This document shows, piece by piece, positions 7,744-16,291 of a DNA stretch of 16,532 nt. The position numbers and the translations under genes were made by a program. The stretch comes from Thermoflexales bacterium (GTDB lineage Bacteria > Chloroflexota > Anaerolineae > Fen-1058), in NCBI GenBank assembly GCA_016931085.1, contig JAFGFO010000384.1:1-16532 (forward strand), given 5' to 3'. The notes beneath the pieces were generated by a model that did not search any database, was not told where the DNA came from, and saw only the letters and a program-made list of their open reading frames with translations. Position 1 is the stretch's first letter. Each line of letters begins with the position of its first letter.

Positions 7744-9062
7744 ACGCCCTTGTTGTCCAGGAAGGACAGCTCGATGGCCGGCGACAAGCCCTGCAAAGCG
7801 GCCCGTGCCTGGGTCAGGTCGGACACGTGCTGAAACTCGACCACGAAGGAGAGTTCCAGGGTTTGGGGATTCTCGTCGCAGCGCAGCAAGCGCAGCTTGG
7901 CGCAGTGCTTCTTGAGCACGTCCATGACCTGCTCGACGCCCACCTTGTCAGGTCCCCGGCTGGTGATGGACAGGTGCAAGTTGACGTCGGCCTGGGACTG
8001 GCGGAACAGGTGGGCCAGCCCGACCAACGCGATGACCACCAGCAGCGCGATCAGCGTGACCAGGCGCTGGTTGTCGCCCAGGCCGATGCCCAGGCTGATG
8101 GCAAAGAACAGGTAGGCCAGCTCTTCGGGTTCCTTGATGGCAGCCCGGAAACGAATGATGGACAACGCACCCACCAGGCCAAGCGACAGGGCCACCGAGG
8201 AGCGCACGACCAGGATGATGAAGGTGGTCGTGACGGTGACCAACATAAAGTTGGCGGCGAACTTGCGCCGGTTCGAAAGCGACCCGCCCCAGTAGATGTA
8301 CACCCGGCTCAGGATGAAGGACGTGATCACGGCCAGGACGAGGTTGATGACAAAGGCGTCCCATTCCAGCGTGCTTCCCTGGCTGCTGAGCAGCGGCGCG
8401 ATAAAGGCCGGCCACGTGGTGGCCTGGGATGTGGGAGTTGCGGCGGCGGTAGGGGCAGCCTCGACGGGGCCGGGCGGGGCGGCCGGCTCTCCCGCGATCG
8501 CTTGTAGTGCGACGTCGTCCAGCTCGGTCGTCCGCCCACCGCCCGAAGCGAAGAGGATCGTGCCGGGCGGGAGTGGATCGGGATCGCTGGCTGCCAGCAA
8601 GCTTTTGCCATTGACAGAGATCGTGTGCTGGTCTCCCGACAGCGAGATCCGCACGTCGATCCAATCGCTGGCATCCAGGGGAACTCCGGCCCGGGCCAGC
8701 TCGGTCGCTTCGGCCTGCCGGGTGGTCCTGAGCAGGCTAACACCATCGGGTCTCAAGGCCAACAGGTAACTGCCGTTATCACTCGCCCGGTAGTTGATGT
8801 GCGTCTCGCCCTCGCCGGAATAGCGCAGCTTGAAGCTCAAGTTAAAATTCTGCCAGCCACCTAGACGGGCCGCAAAGTTGGCCGGCGCGATGCGCAGCAC
8901 CCCGCCGGAGACGATCACCTCGGGCGAGTGTTCCCAGCCGGGCAATTGCGGGTCGTCGAAGCTTTCGGTAAAAGCCTGACCTTGGGCGGCGGCGATGGCC
9001 GCCGGCAGGCCCACGCTCAACACGCTGATCAACACGAGTAGGGAAAAGAGTTTTCGATACAT
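7737..9062 (-). CDS. DUF4956 membrane protein with extracellular sandwich domain
   Basis: The protein is 441 residues from the ATG at 9062, preferred over the ATG at 9077 because GAGGATAT directly precedes it and it gives a clean signal peptide (MYRKLFSLLVLISVLSV, cleavage near AIAAAQG). Residues 29-190 form a beta-rich concanavalin/DUF1080-like domain (SFDDPQLPGW, GGVLRIAP, ILFASGGGRTTELDDVALQ), probably outside the membrane. A Pro/Ala/Thr linker follows. Next come three to four membrane segments with the DUF4956 signature (LSLGLVGALSIIRFRAAIKEPEELAYLF, split here as LSLGLVGALSIIRF 293-306 and RAAIKEPEELAYLF 306-319). The soluble tail (about 360-441) resembles an alpha/beta regulatory domain. 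It starts 23 bp after CotH and overlaps VTC, so the three are very likely one operon. DUF4956 has no established function. The extracellular domain may bind glycans, which is inference. Confidence 0.88.
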   Translation of the reverse strand: MYRKLFSLLVLISVLSVGLPAAIAAAQGQAFTESFDDPQLPGWEHSPEVIVSGGVLRIAPANFAARLGGWQNFNLSFKLRYSGEGETHINYRASDNGSYLLALRPDGVSLLRTTRQAEATELARAGVPLDASDWIDVRISLSGDQHTISVNGKSLLAASDPDPLPPGTILFASGGGRTTELDDVALQAIAGEPAAPPGPVEAAPTAAATPTSQATTWPAFIAPLLSSQGSTLEWDAFVINLVLAVITSFILSRVYIYWGGSLSNRRKFAANFMLVTVTTTFIILVVRSSVALSLGLVGALSIIRFRAAIKEPEELAYLFFAISLGIGLGDNQRLVTLIALLVVIALVGLAHLFRQSQADVNLHLSITSRGPDKVGVEQVMDVLKKHCAKLRLLRCDENPQTLELSFVVEFQHVSDLTQARAALQGLSPAIELSFLDNKGVW

Positions 9063-9085
9063 ATATCCTCGATTCAATGAATACG

Positions 9086-10765
9086 CTATGGCACGTCCGC
9101 CCCGATTTGTTCCTGCTGCAAGGCGCTTTGCAGATAGGCATTGCGCTCGGCGCTAAAAGCCACCAGGCTTTGCCACGAGTCGGCGAATGCCTGGTAGGGA
9201 AACATCGCCTCCGGGCCGAAAAATGCCTTGTCGCCGGTGGACTGGATCACGTAGGGGGCGATCATACGGTGATACTGCTGGGCCAGGCTGGAAACGTGCT
9301 CGGGCGTGAACCAGTAACGCAGCAGCAAGTCCACGTAGGCTGCGTAGCGGCGCCGGTAGCGCTCCACCTTGAAAACATTGTCGTGCAGGGGCGCGCGCCC
9401 CACCAGCTCGCCGCCAGCGTGGCCAAGCAGGGGCGCTTGCGCGTTGCCGCCCCACGTCAGGTCCCAAGGAATCCACTCGAACTTGCCGCTGAGGGGATTG
9501 TTGAACAGGTAATAGTTGTTGCCGGTGTTGGGATACGAGTCCCAGTTGTCCAGGCTGTTGACGACGGCCATGTAACGCAGAAAGGCGTCCACGTTCAAGA
9601 CGCTTTCCAACGCCTGGACGAAGGCTTCCTCGCTGTCGTACTGGGTGCCGTCAACCACGCGGCACAGGGCGATGATGTCGCTGTAATCGGCCTCGGCCTC
9701 GTTGTTCATCTTGCCATAAGCGTACTGGCCGTTTTGGGTTGGATAGTCTTCGATCCGCTCGCCATAGTACACCAGGTTCATCGGCCCGCGTTGAGCGTGG
9801 CTGGCCTTGTACAGGTTGCCGCCCAGGCTGTCGCGCCCAAAGCGATTGGCCAGGTACTTGTTGTCCACGCGCTCGACCATGGCATACACGCCCCAGTAAA
9901 GCGGCGGCACGCCATTTCCTAATGGCGCAGCGTCGTCGTCGACGTCGATCCACAGCTCGACGTAGGCCACGTGGCTGGCCGGCAGCCCGGCGAAGGCCAT
10001 CATCTCGTAGGCCAGCTTTTCTTGCAGCAGGCTGGGGTCGCCGATGCTGTTGAGCAGCATCAACTGGCGCAGGTTCTTGTACTCCTGGCCGTCGACGTAG
10101 GCGTCGGTGTCAATCTTCCAGGGCTTCTTGGCGCCCGACTCGCGCAGGGAGAATTGGCCGCGCATGCGAAAGCCGACGTCTTCCAGGCGCTCGCCCATGA
10201 CCGTCGCGCCGGCCCGCACCTGGTGCTTGGCGATCGGATCGGCCCACAGCGCGTCCCAATCGGCTTGGGCCAGCGCGATGTCGATCCGCCCCACGCGGCT
10301 GTCGTCGAACACGCTCCAATAATCCACACTGCTGGAGGCCGGGTGGCGCACGCTGATGGTAAGCTCGCCGGTGGCGAAACGACCCTGGGCGTCGGTCACG
10401 CGCAGGGTGATGGTGTAATCGCCGGGCTTGGAATAGAGATAGGTGGCGTAACCGCCCTGGCCGCTGGCGTCGTAATCGAGCTGCCCATTGCCGTCCAGGT
10501 CCCACTCGTAGCGGACGATGGACGAGCCGGGCGAGCGGCTGCCGTAAGCGCTAAAGTAGACCAGCAGGGGCGCCCAGCCTTGGTTGGGCATGGCGCTGGC
10601 CTGGACGGTCAGTTCCGGACTTGGCGAGCCGGGCGCGGGGGCTGTCCCGGGCCGCGCCGCATGAGCGACCAGGATGGCGCTGCTGGCCACGCAGAACAAG
10701 AAAATGGAGGCCGCTTCCAGGCGGCGCTGCCCATCCGCTCGACGTGTGTCCCTCCGCTCCGCCAT
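9086..10765 (-). CDS. CotH kinase family protein with N-terminal PKD domain
   Basis: This 559-residue protein has an N-terminal hydrophobic segment (about 18-36, IFLFCVASSAILVAHAA) that would act as a signal peptide or anchor. Residues 51-140 are a PKD-type immunoglobulin-like domain with a calcium-loop-like DLDGNGQLDYD (89-99) and KPGDYTITLRVTD (113-125). The CotH fold fills 155-540: FRMRGQFSLRESGAKKPWKI (199-218), GVYAMVERVDNKYL (292-305), NLYK (317-320) and the metal-site-like PWDLTWG (433-439). CotH of Bacillus is an atypical kinase that phosphorylates spore-coat proteins, and many non-sporulating bacteria carry secreted homologues. The ATG is preceded by AGAGG with six-base spacing. It is the first gene of the CotH, DUF4956, VTC operon and the only clearly secreted one, so an envelope target is likely. 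The substrate is unknown. Confidence 0.9.
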   Translation of the reverse strand: MAERRDTRRADGQRRLEAASIFLFCVASSAILVAHAARPGTAPAPGSPSPELTVQASAMPNQGWAPLLVYFSAYGSRSPGSSIVRYEWDLDGNGQLDYDASGQGGYATYLYSKPGDYTITLRVTDAQGRFATGELTISVRHPASSSVDYWSVFDDSRVGRIDIALAQADWDALWADPIAKHQVRAGATVMGERLEDVGFRMRGQFSLRESGAKKPWKIDTDAYVDGQEYKNLRQLMLLNSIGDPSLLQEKLAYEMMAFAGLPASHVAYVELWIDVDDDAAPLGNGVPPLYWGVYAMVERVDNKYLANRFGRDSLGGNLYKASHAQRGPMNLVYYGERIEDYPTQNGQYAYGKMNNEAEADYSDIIALCRVVDGTQYDSEEAFVQALESVLNVDAFLRYMAVVNSLDNWDSYPNTGNNYYLFNNPLSGKFEWIPWDLTWGGNAQAPLLGHAGGELVGRAPLHDNVFKVERYRRRYAAYVDLLLRYWFTPEHVSSLAQQYHRMIAPYVIQSTGDKAFFGPEAMFPYQAFADSWQSLVAFSAERNAYLQSALQQEQIGADVP

Positions 10766-10817
10766 TTTCTGCCTCTATGCAACTCACGGGGTAACTACCA
10801 GCCTGGCTTATGAGTTA

Positions 10818-10914
10818 CACAGAGCCTCACAGAGGACGCACAGAGATGCACAGAGGGACTAGACAGGCTAAATCTTCTCTGTGAAACTTTGTGTTTGCTC
10901 CGTGTATCTCTGTG
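10818..10914. repeat. 97-bp palindrome of helically phased CACAGAG heptamers
   Basis: The left arm has CACAGAG at 10818, 10828, 10839 and 10849. The right arm has its reverse complement CTCTGTG at 10877 and 10908, with one-base variants CTTTGTG (10887) and CTCCGTG (10898). Spacing in both arms is 10, 11, 10 bp, and every unit is placed exactly symmetrically about 10866. The spacers are mostly not complementary. The element sits between the protease-like gene stop (10930) and the CotH start (10765). It could be a transcript hairpin, a multimeric protein-binding site or a dispersed repeat; CACAGAG-rich intergenic tracts occur in other bacterial genomes from memory. No promoter for CotH could be assigned in 10766-10929. 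Confidence 0.8.
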
Positions 10915-10929
10915 ACCTGAGTAGGTACC

Positions 10930-13071
10930 TCACGGGTAGATTTCGCCGGCGAACCACGTCCTGGCCGTGATCCACCCGTTGCTGCTGCTGTTGCCCCAGC
11001 CCTGGTTGACCCAAAACATGCGATTGTATTCCACGTCGTTCCAACACCAGATGAAACACTTTTTCACCGTCTTGGACCACCATTGATAGCCATACGCCAG
11101 CGGGTAATGCTTGAGCCAGCCGGTGCCGATGATGGCCGGCGTCTTGCGGTACAGGATCGAATCGCGCGCGTATTCCCGCAGCCGCCCTTCGGTCCATCCG
11201 AAAACGTTATAGTGCGTGTCCAGGCTGACGTTGGTGCGGCCCTTGAGATAGTCGGCCGCCTCGTCCATATCCGAGGGGAAGGTCGCGCCTCCGTCCGATA
11301 TGCACATGCCCCACAAGCAGGCGCACCACGTGTCGATGTGGCCGCGAATCTCCCAGATCATGTTCTGGACGCCGCTGTCCATCGAGACCGGCGCGACGGC
11401 GTCGTTGCCGTAGCCACCGTTCTCACGGTAAATGCCCCAGCGGCCCGACCAGTAATTCCAGGCGGGGTTGGTGGCCTCGTAATCGGCCCAGCCGAACAGC
11501 ATGGCCCAGGCCGTCGCGCCGCACCCGCTCCAGCAATCGGAAGTGTTGGGACCGGTGTTGGCCGCCATCTGCGAGTACATGCGTTGGTGCTCGGTGCCTG
11601 CCCAGGCCCAATACCAGTCCCAGTTTTGCTGCACGGCCTCCACCCCTTGCGCTCGAAGGGAAGGCTGGCTGCTCACGTTTCGTCCCACCATGGGCAGGTA
11701 GACCTTGGCGGCAGGCTCCCCGATCGCAAATTTGAAGGTCTCCGGCGCGCGGTCCGGACAGTCCATCGCGATGTCCAGGGACAGCTCCTGGCCCGGCACC
11801 GCGCTCGTCACCGCGATCCGATAAACGGACGGCAGGCCGGGTCGCGTCACCAAGGCGGCCTGGACGTGAGCCACGCCCGCGCCGCTCAGGCTGATCGCCG
11901 GGCTGTCGCACAACAGCGCCAGGGTATAGACCTGGCCCTGCCGCAGCCCCTCGCCGTACTGCTCGATCAGGCTCTCGATCTCCCACTCGGGGGCCGCGTC
12001 CCGGCGCAGCGCTTCGAGCAGTATCGTGTACGACAAGGCATAGCCGGCCTTCATCTCCCCCCAAGAGCCCCATTCGCGCAACTGCCAGGAGGGGGTGACC
12101 GGCCCGCTGACGGTCAAGGTGCCATCCGGGGAGGGCTGATCGTCGCCTAGCTCGGGATGGCTCGGCGTCCAACGCGCCCCGCTCAGCTCGACCGTCTGGC
12201 TCAACCAGGCCGGATCCACGCCGATCACTTGCTGCGGCAAGCCTCCCAGCGTGGACGCCAACTGGCCCGCCGCGTCCTCGGCGGCATAGCTCAGCGCGTC
12301 GAGCTTGTAGAACCTGGCTGCCGGGCGCCCGGCATCCTGCGCTTTGCGTTCCAATTCTTGGGTGAGCGACTCGCCCACAAAGTTCCAATGGGGGATCGGA
12401 AAGTCGTGGCCGCCTGTGGAGACGACGATAAAGCCGGCTGGCTCCTCGCCCCGCACCACGCGGAACTCGTAGTAGGCCACGCCGCTCACGTCGGGGCGGT
12501 ACAGGGGATAGGCCGTTAGCCCCAACTGCACTTGCTCCCAGCCCGGCGCAGTCCCACTGCCGCGCGCGTGCTCGATCACCTGCGCGGCCTGGCGATAGGG
12601 GCCGGTGGGAACCTCCGCCAACGGGATGCCGGCCGGCGCGGGGGGAGCGTCCCAGAACTTGTTGCCGCTCAGTGTCTTGTCGTTCAGCGGCGCCGCGTAC
12701 TCGATCCAGTCGGCCGTCCTGACCGTCCCGCTGACGCTCGTCGCGCCGGCCGAGGTGTAGCCGGCAGGGGTGGTTTCCTGGATGGAATAGTATTCGAAAT
12801 CTTCGGGAACCTCCAGGCTGTACCAGCCCGCGCCGTCCGTCGTAGCCGTGACGATCAGCGTGCCGGTGACGGGGTAAGGGTCGTTCGCGCCGTAGGCCGA
12901 CACGACGACGCCCGCCAGGGGCGTGCTTTCGTCGCCGGCGTTCCCGCTGTACACCCGTCCCTGGAGCGCCGCCGCCGACGGGGCAGCATCCAACTGTGCA
13001 GAGATACCCCACGTTGCCAGCATCACGACGCTGGCGAGCAAGATAACGAGAAACAGTCTTTGAGTAGCCAT
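10930..13071 (-). CDS. Secreted papain-like cysteine peptidase family protein (C39/C10-like)
   Basis: The protein is 713 residues from the ATG at 13071, chosen because GGAGAG lies just upstream and a signal peptide starts there (LFLVILLASVVMLATWGIS). The frame extends to 13365 but that part lacks protein character. Residues 36-130 resemble an SdrD/Cna-B-like adhesin domain (LQGRVYSGNAGD, PLAGVVVSAYG, GAGWYSLEVP). Residues 155-460 are a less clear region with a propeptide-like part (YYEFRVVRGEEPAGFIVVST). YLPMVGRN (459-466) resembles a motif common in chloroflexal secreted proteins. The C-terminal 200 residues look papain-like: SGCGATAWAMLFGW (probable nucleophile C517), LKHYPLAYGY (H655) and FWVNQGWG (N689). 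Extra cysteines (583, 585, 590, 672, 676) could form disulfides. It is a likely extracellular or surface peptidase. The active-site assignment is by motif only, so an inactive homologue is possible. Confidence 0.7.
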   Translation of the reverse strand: MATQRLFLVILLASVVMLATWGISAQLDAAPSAAALQGRVYSGNAGDESTPLAGVVVSAYGANDPYPVTGTLIVTATTDGAGWYSLEVPEDFEYYSIQETTPAGYTSAGATSVSGTVRTADWIEYAAPLNDKTLSGNKFWDAPPAPAGIPLAEVPTGPYRQAAQVIEHARGSGTAPGWEQVQLGLTAYPLYRPDVSGVAYYEFRVVRGEEPAGFIVVSTGGHDFPIPHWNFVGESLTQELERKAQDAGRPAARFYKLDALSYAAEDAAGQLASTLGGLPQQVIGVDPAWLSQTVELSGARWTPSHPELGDDQPSPDGTLTVSGPVTPSWQLREWGSWGEMKAGYALSYTILLEALRRDAAPEWEIESLIEQYGEGLRQGQVYTLALLCDSPAISLSGAGVAHVQAALVTRPGLPSVYRIAVTSAVPGQELSLDIAMDCPDRAPETFKFAIGEPAAKVYLPMVGRNVSSQPSLRAQGVEAVQQNWDWYWAWAGTEHQRMYSQMAANTGPNTSDCWSGCGATAWAMLFGWADYEATNPAWNYWSGRWGIYRENGGYGNDAVAPVSMDSGVQNMIWEIRGHIDTWCACLWGMCISDGGATFPSDMDEAADYLKGRTNVSLDTHYNVFGWTEGRLREYARDSILYRKTPAIIGTGWLKHYPLAYGYQWWSKTVKKCFIWCWNDVEYNRMFWVNQGWGNSSSNGWITARTWFAGEIYP

Positions 13072-13099
13072 TCTTCTCTCCATTCGGTGCAAGGTTATT

Positions 13100-13128
13100 A
13101 TTCTCGTATACACGAGTCTGTGTGCTAA
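13100..13128 (-). promoter_or_regulatory. Weak promoter candidate with palindrome upstream of the protease-like gene
   Basis: The minus strand has TTAGCA (13128-13123), a 17-bp spacer, then GAGAAT (13105-13100), each matching four of six sigma70 consensus bases. A short palindrome, CTCGT-N4-ACGAG (13103-13116), overlaps the spacer and -10 box and could be an operator. It lies in the 74-bp gap before the start at 13071. Confidence 0.22.
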
Positions 13129-13145
13129 CATTCTTCGTAGGCAGA

Positions 13146-15500
13146 TTATAACATCGTCGCGTTTTCCGTGCCAGCCTGTGGACAAATCTGCCGCGGCCTT
13201 TGCCGGCGCCAACTGCGCCTCATTCGCCAGGTTAGCACACTCAGCAGGCCCGCTCCCAGCAGCACCCCCACGAGGGCATAGGGATAGAATGATCTGTGTG
13301 CCCACACGCTGTGTAGACTCACTGCCGTCGGCTGATGGTTGTCCACCGGCGTGCCGATCGCCCACGTGCTAAACTCGCCGATGGTGGCGGTGACGACGTT
13401 CGTCGTCGTGTACACCGTCGAGGTGTACGAGATCCACTCACCGCTGCCGATGTGGCGATAGATCCGCAGGCTTGGCTCGCTTGCCGCCGGAATGTTGGCC
13501 GCTGCCAGGTCGGCGTCAGCGTAACACAGGCTGAGGGTGGCGGTGAAGCCGAGTCCGTCGCCCTGGAGATCGTAGCGGCGCGGCAGCGGGCGCGGGGCGC
13601 CTTGGGCCGTCGGGTAGGCGTAGAGGAAAGTCGCCGTGATGGTGGCCAGCGTGCCCGTTTGGCCGGGAGCAAAGCTCAAGCTCGAGCAGCGGTCGCTCAA
13701 GAGATAGATCCCAGGCCCGGTCACGTCGAGCGTCACAGTCCCGTTGTACTCGTCCGCCCCCAGGTCATGGCTGCCGTGCAGTGGGCGCGCGTCGCCGTCA
13801 ATGTCGACGTCAACGCCAGAGGCCACACCCCGGTTCACCGCTTGCGAAGCCGCTGTGATGTGATACCCGTCCAAATCAAAGGCAGGGTTACCCTCCGTCG
13901 CGTTTTGCACCGTCACCGGGCCGGCCGTGTTGCCGCTGGCGTTGTTGAACCACAGCACGCCGTTCAGCGTGGCCGCGCTGCCCGTGTTGACCTGGATACC
14001 CACGCTCTGGCTGACCAGGATGGTATTGGTCATGGCCACGCTGCTGTAGGTCCCGCTATAATCGGTGGCATAGATGCCCACGCCGTTGGTATACACGTTA
14101 CCCGCGACAGTCGTGTGCCATAGCTTGGGCGAGGAAGCCAAGGCATACACCGCGCCCGCCATGCTGTTTGCGCGGTTGCCGGCGATGACGGTGTTGGTGA
14201 AGCACGGATTCGCCGCCTCGTCCAGGTAGATGCCACCGCCCTGGTCAGAGCTGTTGGCGGTGATCAGGTTGGCGTTGAACGCCGCGTTGCTGCGGAACAG
14301 GTAGACGCCGCCGCCGGTCGAGGTGGCCGTGTTGGCGTAGAGATGGTTATGGTTGAACGTCGCCGCGCTCTGGTAGGCGTACACCCCGCCGCCGCGCAGC
14401 GAGGCGGTGTTGGAGTAAAAGTGGCTGGCCTGGATCAGCGCGCCGGACGACTCCAGGAACAGCCCGGCGCCGCGGGTCGCGGCGTTGTTCAGGAAATGGG
14501 TGTTGCTGAAGGTCGGTGCAGCCGTCCTGACGCAGGCGCCGCCGCCCGAGCCAGTCCAACTCGCGCCGCCCAGGCTGCCGGCATTGCCGCCCGTGAAGCG
14601 CAGCCCCTCCAACGTCGGGCTGATGGCGCCCGTCACGTACAGCGCACGCCCGCCGTTCTGCGCGTCCAGCGTCGTCGGGTTCGCCTCCGGATCGTAGCTC
14701 ATCCAATCGTTGGCGTAGCCGCCGCGAATCGTCACCTGCTTGTCCAGGTAAAGCACCTGGCGCAGCCCGCCCCGCGTGTTGAGGCCGACGCACGTCCCGC
14801 CGGCCACCTTGACCAGGTCGCCGGCCTCGGCGGCATCCACCGCGTCTTGCAAAAGCTGGTACTCGGCCGCGCCATCGTTGAGGCGCGCGCGGCAGTTGGT
14901 GGCATAGACCGTCGTTTGGGTGCTGTTGGCCGTCTCGTCGGCCGTCACGTCGACCGAGTTGGCCATGGCCTGTCCCGGGGTGATAGAGGGTGAAATCTGT
15001 GCTGTCAGCGTGACGTAGGCCGCCGCACCGCTGGCCAGGTCGCCGATGGTGCAGACCGCCCCGCCGCCCCAACCTGCGATGAGGCTGCACGCTCCCTGCG
15101 AGGCCGCCGCGGCGCTGAGTTGCTGCCACCCATCGAGCGTGTCGGTCACGACCACGCCCGTGGCGCCCGATTGCCCTGCGCTGGTGACGGCGATGGTGTA
15201 AGTGAGCGGCCGGCCGTAGAGCACGTAAAGCGACGGCGCACGCTTGCTCACCGCCAGCCCAGTGCCTGCGTACTCGTCCGCGCCCAGGTCGTAACCGCCG
15301 TCCATCGGGCGCGGCTGGCCGTCGATGTCCTCCGTCACGCTGGCGTCCAATCCCCGGTCGATCGCGGCCGAGCTGCCCAACAGGTGATACGGATGCGCAG
15401 CTTCCGCGCCGTCAGCCGCGAAGGCGGGATTGCCCGTGATCTCATCCGTCACCGCCACCGAGCCGGCGGTGTTGGCTGTGTTGCTGTACCACAGCACGGT
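13146..15500 (-). pseudogene. 5'-truncated surface beta-helix protein with DUF11 and C-terminal anchor
   Basis: The open frame runs to an ATG at 15590, but its first 30 residues are read from transposase DNA in another frame. Genuine protein begins at about residue 31 (TVLWYSNTANTAGS). Residues 31-107 are a choice-of-anchor module (GNPAF, DIDGQPRP, DLGADEY), 112-230 a DUF11 repeat (SKRAPSLYVLYGRPLTYTI), and about 232-540 a parallel beta-helix with many GGGVY and NTA-type turns. Residues 544-616 repeat the anchor module (GVLWFNNASGNTAG, DLGADEY). A sandwich region, one membrane helix (about 769-789) and a basic tail (MRRSWRRQRPR) follow. The intact gene was therefore a large secreted, membrane-anchored surface protein, probably with another beta-helix before the first module. 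The remnant has no signal peptide, so it is unlikely to reach the surface if made. Confidence 0.75.
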
Positions 15501-16291
15501 CGCGCACTTGGGGCGTCCGAAGCAATACAGTTTGAACTGTAAAGACTGTATTGGACTTGGCGCGTGTGATCCAAGCCACCCCTTTATCAATCAAATCGTC
15601 AAAGAACGTGAAATCAAAGAAACCGCGATCAAAAATCCACAGCGTGCCAGCCTTGGCGAAGGCCAGGATCTGGTCGAGGAAATTCGTGTCGTGAGCCTGT
15701 GCCTCTTCCGTAAACCAGATCTGCTCCGGCAAGCGCGTCGCCAAGTCAATCACCGTGCAAATCTTGCCGGCCAAACTGCCTGGTGGGGCGTCCTGCAAGG
15801 CTTTGAGCTTGCGAAACAGTGCTTCCAAGGTCGAACCATCTACAGCGAAAATGCGCGGGAAGGCCTGCCGGGCGTGCGAGACAGATTCCGGCAACGGACG
15901 CCGGTGAGCCGCCCAACGCTCACGCAGGCTGGGCAATACATCCGTCAGCACGCGCTGAAACAATTCGGCCGGGAAAACCAAGAAGCGTTTGTCCAAAGCT
16001 TGTTGCGAAACCTTGACCTTGCGTCCAGAACAGATCCTCGCACCCCAGCATACGCGCCAGCTCACCTACGGAGGGGACTTGCCGCCACAGCAACATCAAC
16101 ACCGCTGCCACCATCACTGGCAAGTTGAGAATCCGGTCGCGCAACTTGAGGTGACGATAATAGATCAACTGCCTAAAGACAGCCGGCGTCAACAGCGATT
16201 TGATTCGCTCTTGGATGACTTCGTTGTCAGCCGTGGGCCGGTTGGTCCGGCGAACGTGATCAGGATTACGAGGTTTGTTTTGTTTGCTCAT
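15500..16291 (-). pseudogene. IS4-family transposase, frameshifted and C-terminally truncated
   Basis: Two frames together encode one DDE transposase. The first runs from an ATG at 16291 (MSKQNKPRNPDHV) to about 16022 (LGCEDLFWT). The second resumes at 16020 (KVKVSQQALDKRFLVFPAEL), leaving one extra base at 16021. The rest carries FAVDGSTLEALFRKL (first catalytic Asp, about residue 151), GTLWIFDRGFFDF (second Asp, about 221) and GVAWITRAKSNTVF. Similarity stops at RTPQVRDR (about 265), where beta-helix DNA begins. The last part of the family, with the catalytic Glu region (YR..RWRIE..F) and roughly 100 residues, is missing. The product is therefore inactive. The start is uncertain: an ATG at 16360 in the same frame is possible, and neither has a good ribosome-binding site. 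Confidence 0.85.

Noticed and set aside
10818..10914. CRISPR-like array reading of the CACAGAG repeats
   Set aside because: The units are only 7 bp with 3-4 bp spacers and are inverted around a centre, unlike any CRISPR repeat-spacer layout.
11083..12150. 355-codon plus-strand frame opposite the protease-like gene
   Set aside because: Antisense shadow: the minus strand encodes the conserved Cys/His motifs and the secreted protein.
11423..13012. 529-codon minus-strand frame overlapping the protease-like gene in another frame
   Set aside because: It is Arg/Gly/Ala-rich with no signal peptide or motif, while the alternative frame has a signal peptide and domain patterns.
13072..13365. N-terminal extension of the protease-like protein
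   Set aside because: The extra 98 residues overlap the end of the beta-helix gene and precede a clean signal peptide with its own ribosome-binding site at 13071.
15442..15500. Continuation of the transposase frame past the junction
   Set aside because: The residues after RDR come from out-of-frame beta-helix DNA and do not resemble the family's C-terminal domain.
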